Below, piece by piece: positions 1 to 9,673 of a stretch of 64,000 nucleotides of DNA. The notes beneath the pieces were generated by a model. That model did not search any database, had not been told where the DNA came from, and worked only from the letters and a program-made list of their open reading frames with translations. A program made the translations under genes and the position numbers. The stretch lies in NCBI GenBank assembly GCA_963711495.1, contig CAVQEK010000004.1, positions 2,046,001-2,110,000 of the forward strand, given 5' to 3'. Position 1 is the stretch's first letter. Every line of letters begins with the position of its first letter. The DNA is from CAVQEK01 sp963711495. GTDB taxonomy: Bacteria; Bacteroidota; Bacteroidia; Cytophagales; Cyclobacteriaceae.

Positions 1-2172
1 GACATTTTCAATCCTGGCCAGGAAAGTCGGAAGGCTGTTTTTGCCAGTGCTTCGAGAACTTCTGGTGGAGATCACCGTTTGGGGAAGCCAGTCTTCCATG
101 ATGATTTTTCTTATGCCTTCAGGCAAAATAACTTTCTTCGTAACGAAAAGATTATCTATTCTGTCGTAAGGGGAAATGCAACACTGAAGGCAGTTCCCGG
201 CATACCGTACCACCAATCCTTCAATGCTGCCGAATTCGGAGTGACCAAAGCTTCAGTAGTAGGAATTTGTCGATATGAACACATTTTGCAGCCTGGCGAA
301 AAAATGGAATTAACGTTTAAGATGCCGCGCGTGCCTTTATCCTTGGATGACCGGACGGTATTTTTAAATAAGTACCAGGAAGCACTTTATGATGTCTATC
401 GGCAACACACGATTTCAATGTGGGAGGAACTTATTGAAGGCCACGGATATTTCGAAATTCCAGAAAAAAGAGTAAATAATGCCTATAAGGCCGGACTTGT
501 TCATTTAATTTTGGCGACAAGAACATCGGATGGGAAAAGACGTCAAGGCAGTGGTTTGCCTTATGACGGATTGTTTTTCAATGATTTTGTAGACATGCGT
601 TTGGCCTACGATGTGGCAGGATTACCGGATTTTGTGGAACTTAATGTCCCGTGGTTATTGAACAGCATCAATGAGGAAGGATTATTTGTGGATGCAAACC
701 TCAGTCATGGCAAGCAGATCATGTCATCTCATGGTCAGGCCTTGTACAGTCTTGCCAACCATTATTTCTTCACGAATGATCGAAGCTATGGCGAAAAAGT
801 TTATCCGGTAGTGTTAAAAGCGGTGGGACTCATAAAAAATGACCATGAAACATTCAGTAACGGACTAATACGCCCTTCGGTACCGTTTGATGCCGAAATG
901 ATCAAGGGATGCTATACCAGCCACAACCTGTGGTGTTTATTAGGTCTTCGTAGTGCCATTCGGCTTGCACGGGCCTTGGGTAAAGAAAAAGATGCAAAAG
1001 ATTGGCTGCAACTGCACCAATCATTTGAACGCGCAGTATTATCCGCGATTGACAGGAGCGCATTTCAAGATGGTTATGTTCCTACCGGTTTGTATGATTT
1101 TGAATTAGGTAAAGAATATTTTAATGGTTTCAAGGATTTCCGTTTTAACCAGGACTGGGAAAATATGTTGTTGATCTACCCAACCGAGGTGTTGGAGGAA
1201 GGCGACACGCGCATCAGCGGTACTCTTCAGCATATCCGAACCAACAAATACAGAGAGGGCATTATGACATACCGGAATGGCATGCATTTGCACCAGTATG
1301 CCACGGCAAATATGGCAAACCAATATATTGCCATAAATGACCAAAAACATGCCCTCCTTGACTTATATCATATCCTGCTACACAATGGTTCTACACACGA
1401 AGGATTTGAAAATTATATCGAACCGTGGAGCAACAGGGACGCATGGCCTATTCCTCCTCCACACGCCTGGGCAGCGGCCAAAACAGCATTACTGATCCGG
1501 AATATGCTGGTGAGGGAATATGGTGGTAAAGCCGGGCTGGATGAAAATGCCAGAGACCTGTATTTGTTCTCAGTGATCTCCCCGGTCTGGGCTGAAGAAG
1601 GCAAAATGCTGGCCATTCATAGGATCAGAACCGAGTTTGGTGAGATAAATGGAGAAATGAAGTTTAGTGATCATGGAGCGACCATTGATCTCTCCCCTGT
1701 ATTTGTCAGACTTCCGCACCAGGTGGTGATGCCCGTACCTTACTTCAAAGAGATCATTAACGTGGAATCCGATGCCAAATACTTTAGATTGATTGATGGG
1801 AAAATGAAATTTTCTCCTGACGTACGTCACATACAAATTGAATGGAAGGATGTAAAACAAGTGCACAAAGAGAATTACCAGCAAATATTGAAAAGTTACA
1901 GGGAAGAACCCGGAGTCAGATGGGTTGGTGGAACAAAGAACGGTATGGATGTTAGTGCTGTCGAAAAGATGGATGCAGGTGCCGAACTGATAGTCATTGC
2001 ACCGCATAAAGGATTTCTGCTTGACGATGAAAAGGATTTTCCGGATGCACCGTTGAGCTTTGATCTGGTCAGGAAAGCTTATCTGAAGGAGTACAATAAA
2101 AGGTATAAGGAATATGCCCAGGCAGGTAAAATAACGTATAGACCGGAACCGCCTTCGTTATGGTCTAAATAA
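1..2172 (+). CDS. Six-hairpin (alpha/alpha) glycosidase-like protein, 5' end missing
   Basis: The reading frame is open from the first base of the window, so the gene starts upstream and the N-terminus is missing. About 723 codons are visible. The middle part (roughly residues 130-530) is rich in paired helices and aromatic/acidic motifs such as SGLPYDGLFFNDF, SSHGQALYSLANHYF and PPPHAWAAAKTALLIRNML, which is the pattern of the (alpha/alpha)6 'six-hairpin' glycosidase superfamily. The C-terminal 180 residues look like a beta-sandwich appendage. The family number and substrate cannot be told from sequence. It lies next to a GH51 gene and upstream of a sugar-use cassette, which suits polysaccharide breakdown. 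The superfamily call is fairly secure; substrate is unknown. Confidence 0.7.
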   Translation, partial: DIFNPGQESRKAVFASASRTSGGDHRLGKPVFHDDFSYAFRQNNFLRNEKIIYSVVRGNATLKAVPGIPYHQSFNAAEFGVTKASVVGICRYEHILQPGEKMELTFKMPRVPLSLDDRTVFLNKYQEALYDVYRQHTISMWEELIEGHGYFEIPEKRVNNAYKAGLVHLILATRTSDGKRRQGSGLPYDGLFFNDFVDMRLAYDVAGLPDFVELNVPWLLNSINEEGLFVDANLSHGKQIMSSHGQALYSLANHYFFTNDRSYGEKVYPVVLKAVGLIKNDHETFSNGLIRPSVPFDAEMIKGCYTSHNLWCLLGLRSAIRLARALGKEKDAKDWLQLHQSFERAVLSAIDRSAFQDGYVPTGLYDFELGKEYFNGFKDFRFNQDWENMLLIYPTEVLEEGDTRISGTLQHIRTNKYREGIMTYRNGMHLHQYATANMANQYIAINDQKHALLDLYHILLHNGSTHEGFENYIEPWSNRDAWPIPPPHAWAAAKTALLIRNMLVREYGGKAGLDENARDLYLFSVISPVWAEEGKMLAIHRIRTEFGEINGEMKFSDHGATIDLSPVFVRLPHQVVMPVPYFKEIINVESDAKYFRLIDGKMKFSPDVRHIQIEWKDVKQVHKENYQQILKSYREEPGVRWVGGTKNGMDVSAVEKMDAGAELIVIAPHKGFLLDDEKDFPDAPLSFDLVRKAYLKEYNKRYKEYAQAGKITYRPEPPSLWSK

Positions 2173-2288
2173 AAAACCTGCGTCAAAAGGGGTTGAGCCA
2201 GTTCTGATATTTTCATATGAAATTAACCACACCTTGAATATCTTTAATTGATATTTACCGGAGTGGTTTGAATGAAATAGTGGTTAAA

Positions 2289-2561
2289 TTATTTGATGCT
2301 TCTTTCAATTTTTTTGTATTTTTTATCGTGAACAAAAATGTAATAATGAAAGAAGCCGATGAAAAAAAGTAGGGTAAAAAAAGCGGTTTTAGAAATTATT
2401 GGGAGTGGGAAAAATTGATAAATAAGGATAAAAAATGATGTGAGGTTAAGTAATACCAGGATGTATAGAAGCATGATCGCGCCCCATTCCGGTGTTATCG
2501 GTTCATATTGTTTCACAAATCGATAAATCAGGAAAAACATGATTTTGTAGCCTTTCATCAA
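2289..2561 (-). CDS. Small hydrophobic membrane protein, unknown
   Basis: A 90-residue ORF between two convergently unrelated glycosidase genes, on the opposite strand. Two or three hydrophobic segments are visible (about residues 5-15, 28-48 and 54-72), separated by a short polar loop with QYEPITPEWGA, and a lysine-rich C-terminus. No family was recognised. It fills most of a 500-base gap and has protein-like composition, so it is probably a real inner-membrane protein, but the AT-rich sequence could also produce a hydrophobic ORF by chance. Confidence 0.45.
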   Translation of the reverse strand: MMKGYKIMFFLIYRFVKQYEPITPEWGAIMLLYILVLLNLTSFFILIYQFFPLPIISKTAFFTLLFFIGFFHYYIFVHDKKYKKIERSIK

Positions 2562-2695
2562 TCAATATCCAAATTAAATTCCTGCCATTTTGATCCATTG
2601 AAAATACCGATTCTCTATATTTAAAAAAAGGCTTAAATTGAAGCCGGAACTTTTCGAACCTGTTTTATTGATTTTTGACACTCAAAAAAACTGCT

Positions 2696-4234
2696 ATGAA
2701 AATTAAATTCATCTTTTTTCTGACAAGCCTGTTGACCGGCAATGTTTTATTTGCGCAAAACCAACTCACTATTCACGCCGACCAGGGTAAATATACTATT
2801 AGTAAGGACATTTACGGTCAATTCAGTGAGCACCTTGGCCACTGTATTTATGGCGGTATTTGGGTGGGGCCGGATTCAGATATTCCCAATATCGATGGTT
2901 ACAGAAAAGATGTGGTAGAAGCGCTAAAGAAGATCCATATCCCCAATTTGCGCTGGCCGGGTGGATGTTTTGCCGATGAATACCATTGGAAAGAAGGGAT
3001 CGGTCCACGTGGCGAACGGCCGAAAATGATCAATACCCATTGGGGTGGCGTGGTAGAAGACAACAGTTTTGGAACGCACGAATTCCTTAATTTCTGCGAG
3101 TTGATCGGCGCTGACCCGTACATTGCCGGCAACCTGGGCAGCGGAACGATTGAGGAAATGTCAGACTGGGTAGAATATATTAATTTTGACGGAACCAGTC
3201 CGATGGCAGACATGCGCAGAAAAAATGGCCGCGATAAATCCTGGGGTGTGAAATATTGGGGTGTTGGCAATGAAAGCTGGGGCTGCGGAGGCAATATGAC
3301 CCCGGAATTCTATTCCGATCTCTACAGAAGATATGCAACATTTTGCCGGAATTATGGCGATAATAGGCTTTACAAGATTGCCGCCGGAGCCAATTCCTGG
3401 GATATGAATTGGACGGAAGTATTGATGAAAAATATTCCTTTGAATATGATGAATGGTATTTCCCTCCATTATTACACAGTGACTAAAACCTGGCAGGATA
3501 AAGGATCTGCGACTGATTTCTCCGAAGATGAATATTTCACCACCTTGCAAAAAGCTTCGGCCATGGATGAATTGATTTCCCGCCATTCCACCATCATGGA
3601 TCGTTACGATCCAAAGAAAAGGGTGGGATTGATCGTTGACGAATGGGGAACCTGGTATAATGTGGAACCGGGTACGAATCCCGGATTTCTCTATCAGCAA
3701 AATACCCTGCGGGACGCCTTTGTCGCTGGGACCACCTTGAATATTTTTAACGAACATGCCGATCGCGTGAAAATGGCCAACCTGGCGCAAATGGTCAATG
3801 TGTTGCAGGCATTGATCCTGACAGATGGCAATAAAATGGTGTTGACGCCGACTTATCATGTTTTTGATATGTATCAGGTCCACCAGAATGCCACCTTGAT
3901 TCCAAGCGATCTGCAAACGGCTTCCTATGAAGTAGTCGGCAACAAGCAACCGGCATTGAACGCCTCGGTATCAAGATCGGCCGATGGCACCATCAATATC
4001 AGCATCGTGAACATTGATCCGAAAAATTCCATGGACCTGAATTGTGTATTTCAAGGGGCAGCAATTTCCGGAGCCACCGGGCAGATCCTGACGGCATCCA
4101 CTTTGAACGCCCACAATACGTTTGATCAGCCGGATAATGTGAATAATAAAGAATTCAAAGACTTTTCAATCAAGAAAGGAGTACTCAATGTAAAAGTACC
4201 GGCCAAGTCTGTGATCGTATTGAGGGCGAAATAG
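2696..4234 (+). CDS. GH51 alpha-L-arabinofuranosidase, secreted
   Basis: Releases terminal arabinofuranose from arabinan or arabinoxylan side chains. The ATG at 2696 is preferred over an upstream in-frame TTG at 2675 because it begins a clean signal peptide (Met-Lys, hydrophobic core, ending near LFAQ). The mature part carries the GH51 hallmarks: YGQFSEHLG near the N-terminus, RWPGGCFAD, the acid/base in GVGNESWG (Glu193) and the nucleophile in VDEWGTWY (Glu316), followed by a C-terminal beta domain. The length of 512 residues is normal for the family. The signal peptide predicts export to the periplasm or outside. The family call is very secure; exact linkage preference is not readable. Confidence 0.95.
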   Translation: MKIKFIFFLTSLLTGNVLFAQNQLTIHADQGKYTISKDIYGQFSEHLGHCIYGGIWVGPDSDIPNIDGYRKDVVEALKKIHIPNLRWPGGCFADEYHWKEGIGPRGERPKMINTHWGGVVEDNSFGTHEFLNFCELIGADPYIAGNLGSGTIEEMSDWVEYINFDGTSPMADMRRKNGRDKSWGVKYWGVGNESWGCGGNMTPEFYSDLYRRYATFCRNYGDNRLYKIAAGANSWDMNWTEVLMKNIPLNMMNGISLHYYTVTKTWQDKGSATDFSEDEYFTTLQKASAMDELISRHSTIMDRYDPKKRVGLIVDEWGTWYNVEPGTNPGFLYQQNTLRDAFVAGTTLNIFNEHADRVKMANLAQMVNVLQALILTDGNKMVLTPTYHVFDMYQVHQNATLIPSDLQTASYEVVGNKQPALNASVSRSADGTINISIVNIDPKNSMDLNCVFQGAAISGATGQILTASTLNAHNTFDQPDNVNNKEFKDFSIKKGVLNVKVPAKSVIVLRAK

Positions 4235-4477
4235 ATGCGGCGATAATAGGTGTGACTGATACAAAAGAAGTTGAGATATCCATCAGTCTATTTTAATCCG
4301 TTGTAATTCGTGTTTAACAATGGAGTTTGTGGTGATATCGGAATGGATCCACGTTATTTTTTTGTAAAAGTCAATTAATTTCCAAATTTATTGAATTGAA
4401 AAGAATCAATTAATTGTTTATTAGATGTTACAGTCTTGCCATTCGCTAAATTTTGTTTCACCTGTAAGATCAACGCC

Positions 4478-4954
4478 ATGAATAACGATCAATTACTGCG
4501 GACCTGGCTCCTCAATTTACTAATGGAAGAAAATGCCCATCTCGATATTGAAACTGCTTTGAAGGGCATTCCATTGGAAAAAATAGGTGTTGTACCTGCC
4601 AATATGCCGTATAGCATCTGGCAATTATTAGAACATATCCGGATATCGCAATGGGACATCGTTGAGTTTTCCGGAAATCCTGATCACATTTCACCCGCCT
4701 GGCCTGAAGGCTATTGGCCCGACCAAAAGGGACCTGAAAACGAAGAAGAATTTAACAATGCATTGCAATCAATTTTAAGAGACCGGGAAGCTATGGCTGA
4801 CCTCATCAGGGACCCTGAAAATGACTTGTTAAAACCCTTTCCCCACGGACAGGGTCAGAATTTACTCCGTGAAGTAGTGCTGATCATTGACCATAATGCC
4901 TACCACTTAGGACAAATCATTGTGTTACGCCGCATGCTGGGAATTTGGCAATAA
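4478..4954 (+). CDS. DinB-family putative metal-dependent protein
   Basis: About 158 residues from the ATG at 4478; an upstream in-frame start at 4436 would add 14 residues that look non-native. The layout is that of the DinB four-helix bundle, with histidines at three spaced positions: LLEHIRISQWD in helix 2, and IDHNAYHLGQIIVLRRMLG near the C-terminus. Such proteins bind a divalent metal and many are thiol-dependent transferases or stress-related, but the activity here cannot be predicted. It stands alone between GH51 and the GntR gene. A second, different DinB-family gene is at 39452. Confidence 0.8.
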   Translation: MNNDQLLRTWLLNLLMEENAHLDIETALKGIPLEKIGVVPANMPYSIWQLLEHIRISQWDIVEFSGNPDHISPAWPEGYWPDQKGPENEEEFNNALQSILRDREAMADLIRDPENDLLKPFPHGQGQNLLREVVLIIDHNAYHLGQIIVLRRMLGIWQ

Positions 4955-5314
4955 TTCAAGGACTTCATTCCCCTGAATGCCTTTTTTGCCGGGCAAAAAA
5001 ACCTCGTGTCTTGGAGGCTCGCTGCATCGCTGATATGCGTATTGGTTTTACTGGACAATTCGATAAAGCACAAATTGATGACACCACAATTAAACATTGA
5101 AGCACCTGAAAAGTGTCAACATGTTCTTAATGTTTGTTTGTAATTGCATCAAGTATCTATCAGGAGTGGTGTTTGTCGGTAATAGCTACTCCTGTTAAGT
5201 AATGTATAAACATTTTTTTAGATCACACCAACTTTTAAAAAACGGTCACAAAAACAGCCGGATATTTTTTAATTAAATCCCGTTTTTCTATTTTTACCTA
5301 GAACTACCAAGAAC
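4955..5314. other. Intergenic region with possible decayed gene end
   Basis: This 360-base gap holds no intact gene. On the + strand about 4970-5098 is open in one frame, ends in a stop at 5096-5098 and finishes with RIGFTGQFDKAQIDD-like sequence. That reads like the C-terminal tail of a larger secreted enzyme, but it is too short to assign. The last 100 bases are AT-rich and contain a likely promoter area for the GntR gene (for example CTATTTTTAC around 5287-5297). Confidence 0.25.
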
Positions 5315-6331
5315 TTGGATAAAATTAGTGATATCGTTCAGTGGGACCCGGATTCCCACGTGCCCAAATACCGGCAGATCATCAGCGCTATAGAAATGGC
5401 TTTGATTGAAGAAAAATTACAGGTAGGAGACCGGGTGCCCTCGCTCAATCAGTGGTGCAAAGAATTTTCATTATCCCAGGACACAGTATTGACCGCTTAT
5501 AATGATCTGAAATCGCGGGGAATTATTGCTTCGACAGTAGGTAAAGGCTATTTCATTACCAAAGTCGATTTAGCGACGTCACGCAAGATCTTCCTGTTGT
5601 TTGATAAACTCACCGCTTACAAGGAAGTGCTGTACGAATCATTTAAGAAGGCCATCGGCCAGCAGGGCATCATCGATATTTATTTTCATCATGGCAATGG
5701 CAAAGTACTGGAAACACTGCTGACCGAAGCGGCAGGAAATTATACCGATTATGCCATCATGCCGGCACCAATTGCCGGGATGAATAGCATGCTCGCAATA
5801 CTTCCTTCCAGGCAAGTGATCATCCTTGATCAGGATTATGAAAAGCTGGCCTCCGGGTACCGGTCGGTATATCAAAATTTTGAACGGGATATTTATAATG
5901 CATTGTCTGCCGGCCTTGATCATCTGAGAAAATACAGACAAATCGTATTTGTCAGCCACGACGATCGCGGCCATTTTAAAGCGCTTCAAACCGGGTGTCA
6001 GCGGTTTTGTCAAGCCAATGGATTTGAATTCAGCAAGACGTCAATCGTCGATGAAAAATTGATGCATGAAGCCCAGGCATGGATAGTCACTCATGACCAG
6101 GAATTGGTTGATCTTGTAAAACTGGTGTCGACGCATCCGCTGCAACTCGGCAAAACCTTTGGTATCATTTCATACAACGATGTGCCCATGAAGGAAGTAA
6201 TTGCCGGTGGCATTACCACGATATCAACTGATTTCGAACAAATGGGAAAAAACCTTGCTGACATTATTCTGAAACGCCAAAACGTGCATATCGAAAACCC
6301 AAGTAATTTGATTTTAAGAAATTCACTTTAA
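5315..6331 (+). CDS. GntR/LacI-hybrid transcriptional regulator
   Basis: DNA-binding sugar-responsive regulator. Residues 1-75 form a GntR winged helix (PKYRQIISAIEMAL, then GDRVPSLNQWCKEFSLSQDT and STVGKGYF). The remaining 260 residues resemble a periplasmic-binding-protein/LacI effector domain ending in GIISYNDVPMKEV and GGITTISTDFEQMGKNLADIIL. The start is a TTG: the next in-frame ATG would cut into the winged helix. It is the first gene of a co-directional run of sugar genes, with 15 bases to the next gene, so it likely controls this operon in response to the imported sugar or its phosphate. The inducer is unknown. Confidence 0.88.
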   Translation: MDKISDIVQWDPDSHVPKYRQIISAIEMALIEEKLQVGDRVPSLNQWCKEFSLSQDTVLTAYNDLKSRGIIASTVGKGYFITKVDLATSRKIFLLFDKLTAYKEVLYESFKKAIGQQGIIDIYFHHGNGKVLETLLTEAAGNYTDYAIMPAPIAGMNSMLAILPSRQVIILDQDYEKLASGYRSVYQNFERDIYNALSAGLDHLRKYRQIVFVSHDDRGHFKALQTGCQRFCQANGFEFSKTSIVDEKLMHEAQAWIVTHDQELVDLVKLVSTHPLQLGKTFGIISYNDVPMKEVIAGGITTISTDFEQMGKNLADIILKRQNVHIENPSNLILRNSL

Positions 6332-6346
6332 ACAGAAAAAAAGAAA

Positions 6347-6913
6347 ATGAGTGAAATATTAAATGGCGATGTTTTTTTACAAAATAAAACGGGTCGTCTC
6401 GAGGGTAAAGAAATCGGAGAGAAGGAGACTACATTTAAAGACCTTAATGGATACTTTGCGGACGAAGGATCGTATCGGCAGATGGACCTGGCTCAGGTAA
6501 TTTACCGGGTGCAATTTTATTTACCGGTTGATGAGGGGACAGAAGGTGGATTGTTTTTTGGCAATACCACCATCTATCCGGGGAAGGTGGGGAAAGAATA
6601 TTTTATGACCAAAGGTCATTTTCATCTTCAACTCAATCGCGCAGAATTCTACTGGTGTATCAGTGGGAAAGGAATGCTGATCCTGATGGACCAACAGCGA
6701 CATTGCCGGGCCATAAAAATGGAGCCTGGAAGTTTGCATTATATTCCTGGTTTTACAGGGCACCGGGTAGCGAATACTGGTGATGATGTCCTGGTTTTTG
6801 GAGCTTGCTGGCCATCGGATGCCGGGCACAATTACACAGAAATTGCAAAGCGTGGTTTCTCTGCCAGGCTTATGGAAGTGAATGGAAAACCAGTGTTGAT
6901 CGATGAAGCATAG
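6347..6913 (+). CDS. Cupin-type glucose-6-phosphate isomerase
   Basis: Interconverts glucose 6-phosphate and fructose 6-phosphate by the metal-dependent cupin fold used by many archaea. Visible features: the first cupin motif TKGHFHLQLNRAEFYWCISGKG, with two histidines and a glutamate as metal ligands, and the second motif PGSLHYIPGFTGHRVANTG with the third histidine. At 188 residues it is the normal length for a single cupin. The gene overlaps the next (ROK kinase) by 11 bases, indicating translational coupling. A second, longer cupin isomerase lies 2.8 kb downstream in the same operon, so the two may act on different sugar phosphates. Confidence 0.85.
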   Translation: MSEILNGDVFLQNKTGRLEGKEIGEKETTFKDLNGYFADEGSYRQMDLAQVIYRVQFYLPVDEGTEGGLFFGNTTIYPGKVGKEYFMTKGHFHLQLNRAEFYWCISGKGMLILMDQQRHCRAIKMEPGSLHYIPGFTGHRVANTGDDVLVFGACWPSDAGHNYTEIAKRGFSARLMEVNGKPVLIDEA

Positions 6914-7838
6914 AGTTATAGCACTGGACCTCGGTGGTACGCTGGTAAAAGCTGGTTTGGTAGATGAAAATGGCATAATGACCAGCCATGAATTTGCCTC
7001 CCATTCCGGAGAAAGTTTTGCCGGGCTTCTACAACAGATCGAGGAGAAAATTATGTTACTATTGAAATCAGCCGACTGCTCACTAAAAGATGTTGCCGGA
7101 ATAGGCGTATCAATTCCCGGAATAGTCGACGTCAGACAAAAAAGGATGCTGGCCGTGAACGAGAAATTCAATAACGCCCGAAATTTCGATTTTGGCAAAT
7201 GGGCATTGCAGCATTTTGGTTTAAACCTGGAAATTGAGAATGATGCCCGTTGTGCACTGCTGGGAGAAAGACAATATGGAGCGGCTAAGGGATATGACGA
7301 TGTGGTAATGGTCACGCTTGGCACCGGGGTCGGCGGTGCCGCACTGATCAACGGGCAATTGTTGCATGGCAAGCATTTTCAAGCTGGTTGTCTCGGTGGA
7401 CATTTTGTGATCGATTACCGTGGGACCTTATGCAATTGCGGGAATATCGGTTGTGTCGAATCCATCGCTTCTACATGGCGGCTGCCATCATTAGTCCGGG
7501 AACAACCGGGATTTGCCGGGAGTCTCTTAAAAACCAGGGACATCATTGATTTCAAGGCACTTTTTGAGGCTGCCGATCAACATGACACCTTGGCGCAAAA
7601 CATATTGCGTCAATGCTTTGAGGTTTGGGCGGCAGGAATAATTAATATGATCCACGCCTACGATCCTGAAATCGTCGTGATTGGCGGAGGGATCATGAAG
7701 AGTGGTGATAAAATATTGCCCTTTATCCGGGAGCATGTCGACAAGCATGCCTGGACACCCTGGGGAAAGGTTAAAATTGTGCCCGCTCAACATGGTTCCT
7801 GGTCATCGATGCTGGGCGCTGCCCGGTTGGTTTTTTGA
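6903..7838 (+). CDS. ROK-family sugar kinase
   Basis: ATP-dependent kinase for a hexose or amino sugar. Shows the N-terminal phosphate-binding motif DLGGTLVKAGLVDENG, the catalytic Asp in ENDARCALLGE, the nucleotide-site motif TLGTGVGGAALI, the ROK zinc motif CNCGNIGCVE and a C-terminal VVIGGGIM. Length (311 residues) is standard. An oddity: where many ROK kinases read AGE.GH, this one reads AGCLGGH, so the sugar-contacting Glu is replaced by Cys, which may alter sugar specificity. It sits between the cupin isomerase (11-base overlap) and the fused mannose-6-phosphate isomerase. No helix-turn-helix is present, so it is a kinase and not a repressor. Confidence 0.9.
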   Translation: MKHRVIALDLGGTLVKAGLVDENGIMTSHEFASHSGESFAGLLQQIEEKIMLLLKSADCSLKDVAGIGVSIPGIVDVRQKRMLAVNEKFNNARNFDFGKWALQHFGLNLEIENDARCALLGERQYGAAKGYDDVVMVTLGTGVGGAALINGQLLHGKHFQAGCLGGHFVIDYRGTLCNCGNIGCVESIASTWRLPSLVREQPGFAGSLLKTRDIIDFKALFEAADQHDTLAQNILRQCFEVWAAGIINMIHAYDPEIVVIGGGIMKSGDKILPFIREHVDKHAWTPWGKVKIVPAQHGSWSSMLGAARLVF

Positions 7839-7912
7839 CCAAATAGGACTTTGAATTAAAACATGGCTAATTGTGATTTTTTGTGTAGAATACCAGAGCG
7901 AAATAAAAATAA

Positions 7913-9673
7913 ATGAGATCAAATTTTAATAAGTGGCCCTTTGTGGAAGTTCCCGGTGATCACACCGTTTATGTTGACTGGAAGTCAATCACTGACCAAT
8001 TGCGTTTGGAAGTGACGTCAAAGCAAAAAGATAAGGTCATTATTGTGGTCGAATATTACCAGGGAGTAATCAGGGAAACGCTTGATGATGCTTTGAAAAA
8101 CGGGATAGATCCGGATCTTTTTATCAATGCAAAGGATCTGATATGGCCGGAGCAAACCATTAAAGAAATGGTCTGGCAGGATGTGACGGATGATCGCATT
8201 TTCGGATACCTTACCCGTTTGACGATGAATCAGTTTTTTGATCCAGATAAAATTGACCTGGCAAAAAATAAGATCAAATCCATGGAATCCGGGACAATAT
8301 TAATCGTTGGGAGTGGGGCGACGTTAGTCTGGGAAAATCCTGATATTTTAGTCTATGCAGATATGGCGCGCTGGGAGGTCCAGTTGCGTATGCGTCGGCA
8401 CCTGATAGATAATCTGGGTGTCCAAAACAGAAATACGGATGATTGGATGTTGCTGTATAAACAAGGGTTTTTTGTGGATTGGAGGGTTTGTGATCGACTC
8501 AAAAAACAATTGATGGCCCGGTGGGATTACCTGTTAGATACCAACAACAATGATAATCCAAAAATGGTCTCCGGACCAGCAGTTCTTGACGGCTTCAGGC
8601 AGGCATTGAACCGGCCATTCAGTGTTGTTCCATTTTTTGATCCGGGACCCTGGGGCGGCCAATGGATGAAGGAATATTGTAATCTTGATAAAGACCAGGA
8701 AAATTATGCCTGGTGTTTTAACTGTGTTCCGGAAGAAAACAGTCTGTTGCTCAAGATCGCTGACGTCATCTTTGAGTTGCCTTCCATCGACCTTGTTTTT
8801 TTTGATCCCGGAAAATTACTCGGAGACGCGGTCCACGCTCGCTTCGGTGATGAATTTCCAATTCGATTTGATTTTTTGGATACCATTGAGGGTGGTAATT
8901 TGAGCCTGCAGGTACATCCGTTGACAGAATACATTCAAGAGAAGTTTGGGATGCATTATACCCAGGATGAAAGCTATTATATGCTGGAGGCCAGGGACAA
9001 TGCTGTGGTATATCTGGGATTTAAGGATGAGGCTGATCAAACTCAATTTGTCGAAGAATTGGAAACTGCCCAACGGGGCGGCCCTGCTTTTGAGCCGGAA
9101 AAATTTGTCAATACCTGGCCCGTCAAAAAACACGATCATTTTCTCATTCCGGCAGGCACCATCCATTGCTCGGGGAAAAACAGCATGGTGCTGGAAATAA
9201 GTGCAACGCCGTATATTTTCACATTTAAATTGTGGGACTGGGGTCGGCTGGGCATGGATGGTAAACCCCGGCCCATCAATATTGAACATGGTAAATCCAA
9301 TCTTCAGTGGGACCGCCAAACCAACTGGGTGCGTGAAAATCTTGTTAACCGGATTGAAAAGGTGGCCGAAGGGGACGGGTGGATTGAGGAACGTACCGGG
9401 TTGCATGAACGTGAATTCATTGAGACAAGGAGACATTGGTTTACCAAGAAAACAGAACACCACACCGGCGGAACAGTCAATGTGTTGAACCTGGTGGAGG
9501 GAGATGAAGTGATTGTTGAAAGCCCTGAAGAAGCATTTGAGCCTTTTGTTGTTCATTATGCAGAAACCTTCATTGTGCCCGCTACCGTTGGCGCATACAG
9601 CATTCGACCGCACGGAAAATCAGTAAATAAGCAATGTGCAACCGTAAAAGCCTTTGTGCGTCACAATCCCTAG
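7913..9673 (+). CDS. Class I mannose-6-phosphate isomerase with N-terminal P-loop-kinase-like domain
   Basis: A 586-residue protein in two parts. Residues 1-210 look like a nucleotide-kinase/uridine-kinase-type fold (KVIIVVEYYQGV, IDPDLFINAKDLIW, GTILIVGSGATL, DMARWEVQLRMRRH) but lack a canonical GxxGxGKT Walker A, so ATP chemistry is doubtful. Residues about 215-586 are a type I phosphomannose isomerase with the zinc-site motifs GGNLSLQVHPL and FLIPAGTIHCSG. The isomerase half would interconvert mannose 6-phosphate and fructose 6-phosphate. The gene lies between the ROK kinase and the second cupin, which supports a role in the same sugar-phosphate pathway. The isomerase call is secure; the function of the N-terminal half is inferred and may be regulatory. 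Confidence 0.85.
   Translation: MRSNFNKWPFVEVPGDHTVYVDWKSITDQLRLEVTSKQKDKVIIVVEYYQGVIRETLDDALKNGIDPDLFINAKDLIWPEQTIKEMVWQDVTDDRIFGYLTRLTMNQFFDPDKIDLAKNKIKSMESGTILIVGSGATLVWENPDILVYADMARWEVQLRMRRHLIDNLGVQNRNTDDWMLLYKQGFFVDWRVCDRLKKQLMARWDYLLDTNNNDNPKMVSGPAVLDGFRQALNRPFSVVPFFDPGPWGGQWMKEYCNLDKDQENYAWCFNCVPEENSLLLKIADVIFELPSIDLVFFDPGKLLGDAVHARFGDEFPIRFDFLDTIEGGNLSLQVHPLTEYIQEKFGMHYTQDESYYMLEARDNAVVYLGFKDEADQTQFVEELETAQRGGPAFEPEKFVNTWPVKKHDHFLIPAGTIHCSGKNSMVLEISATPYIFTFKLWDWGRLGMDGKPRPINIEHGKSNLQWDRQTNWVRENLVNRIEKVAEGDGWIEERTGLHEREFIETRRHWFTKKTEHHTGGTVNVLNLVEGDEVIVESPEEAFEPFVVHYAETFIVPATVGAYSIRPHGKSVNKQCATVKAFVRHNP

Noticed and set aside
3161..3949. 262-aa minus-strand ORF over GH51
   Set aside because: Shadow of the clear GH51 gene; lacks protein-like motifs.
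8816..9613. 265-aa minus-strand ORF over the mannose-6-phosphate isomerase
   Set aside because: Shadow frame; isomerase motifs on the other strand are unambiguous.
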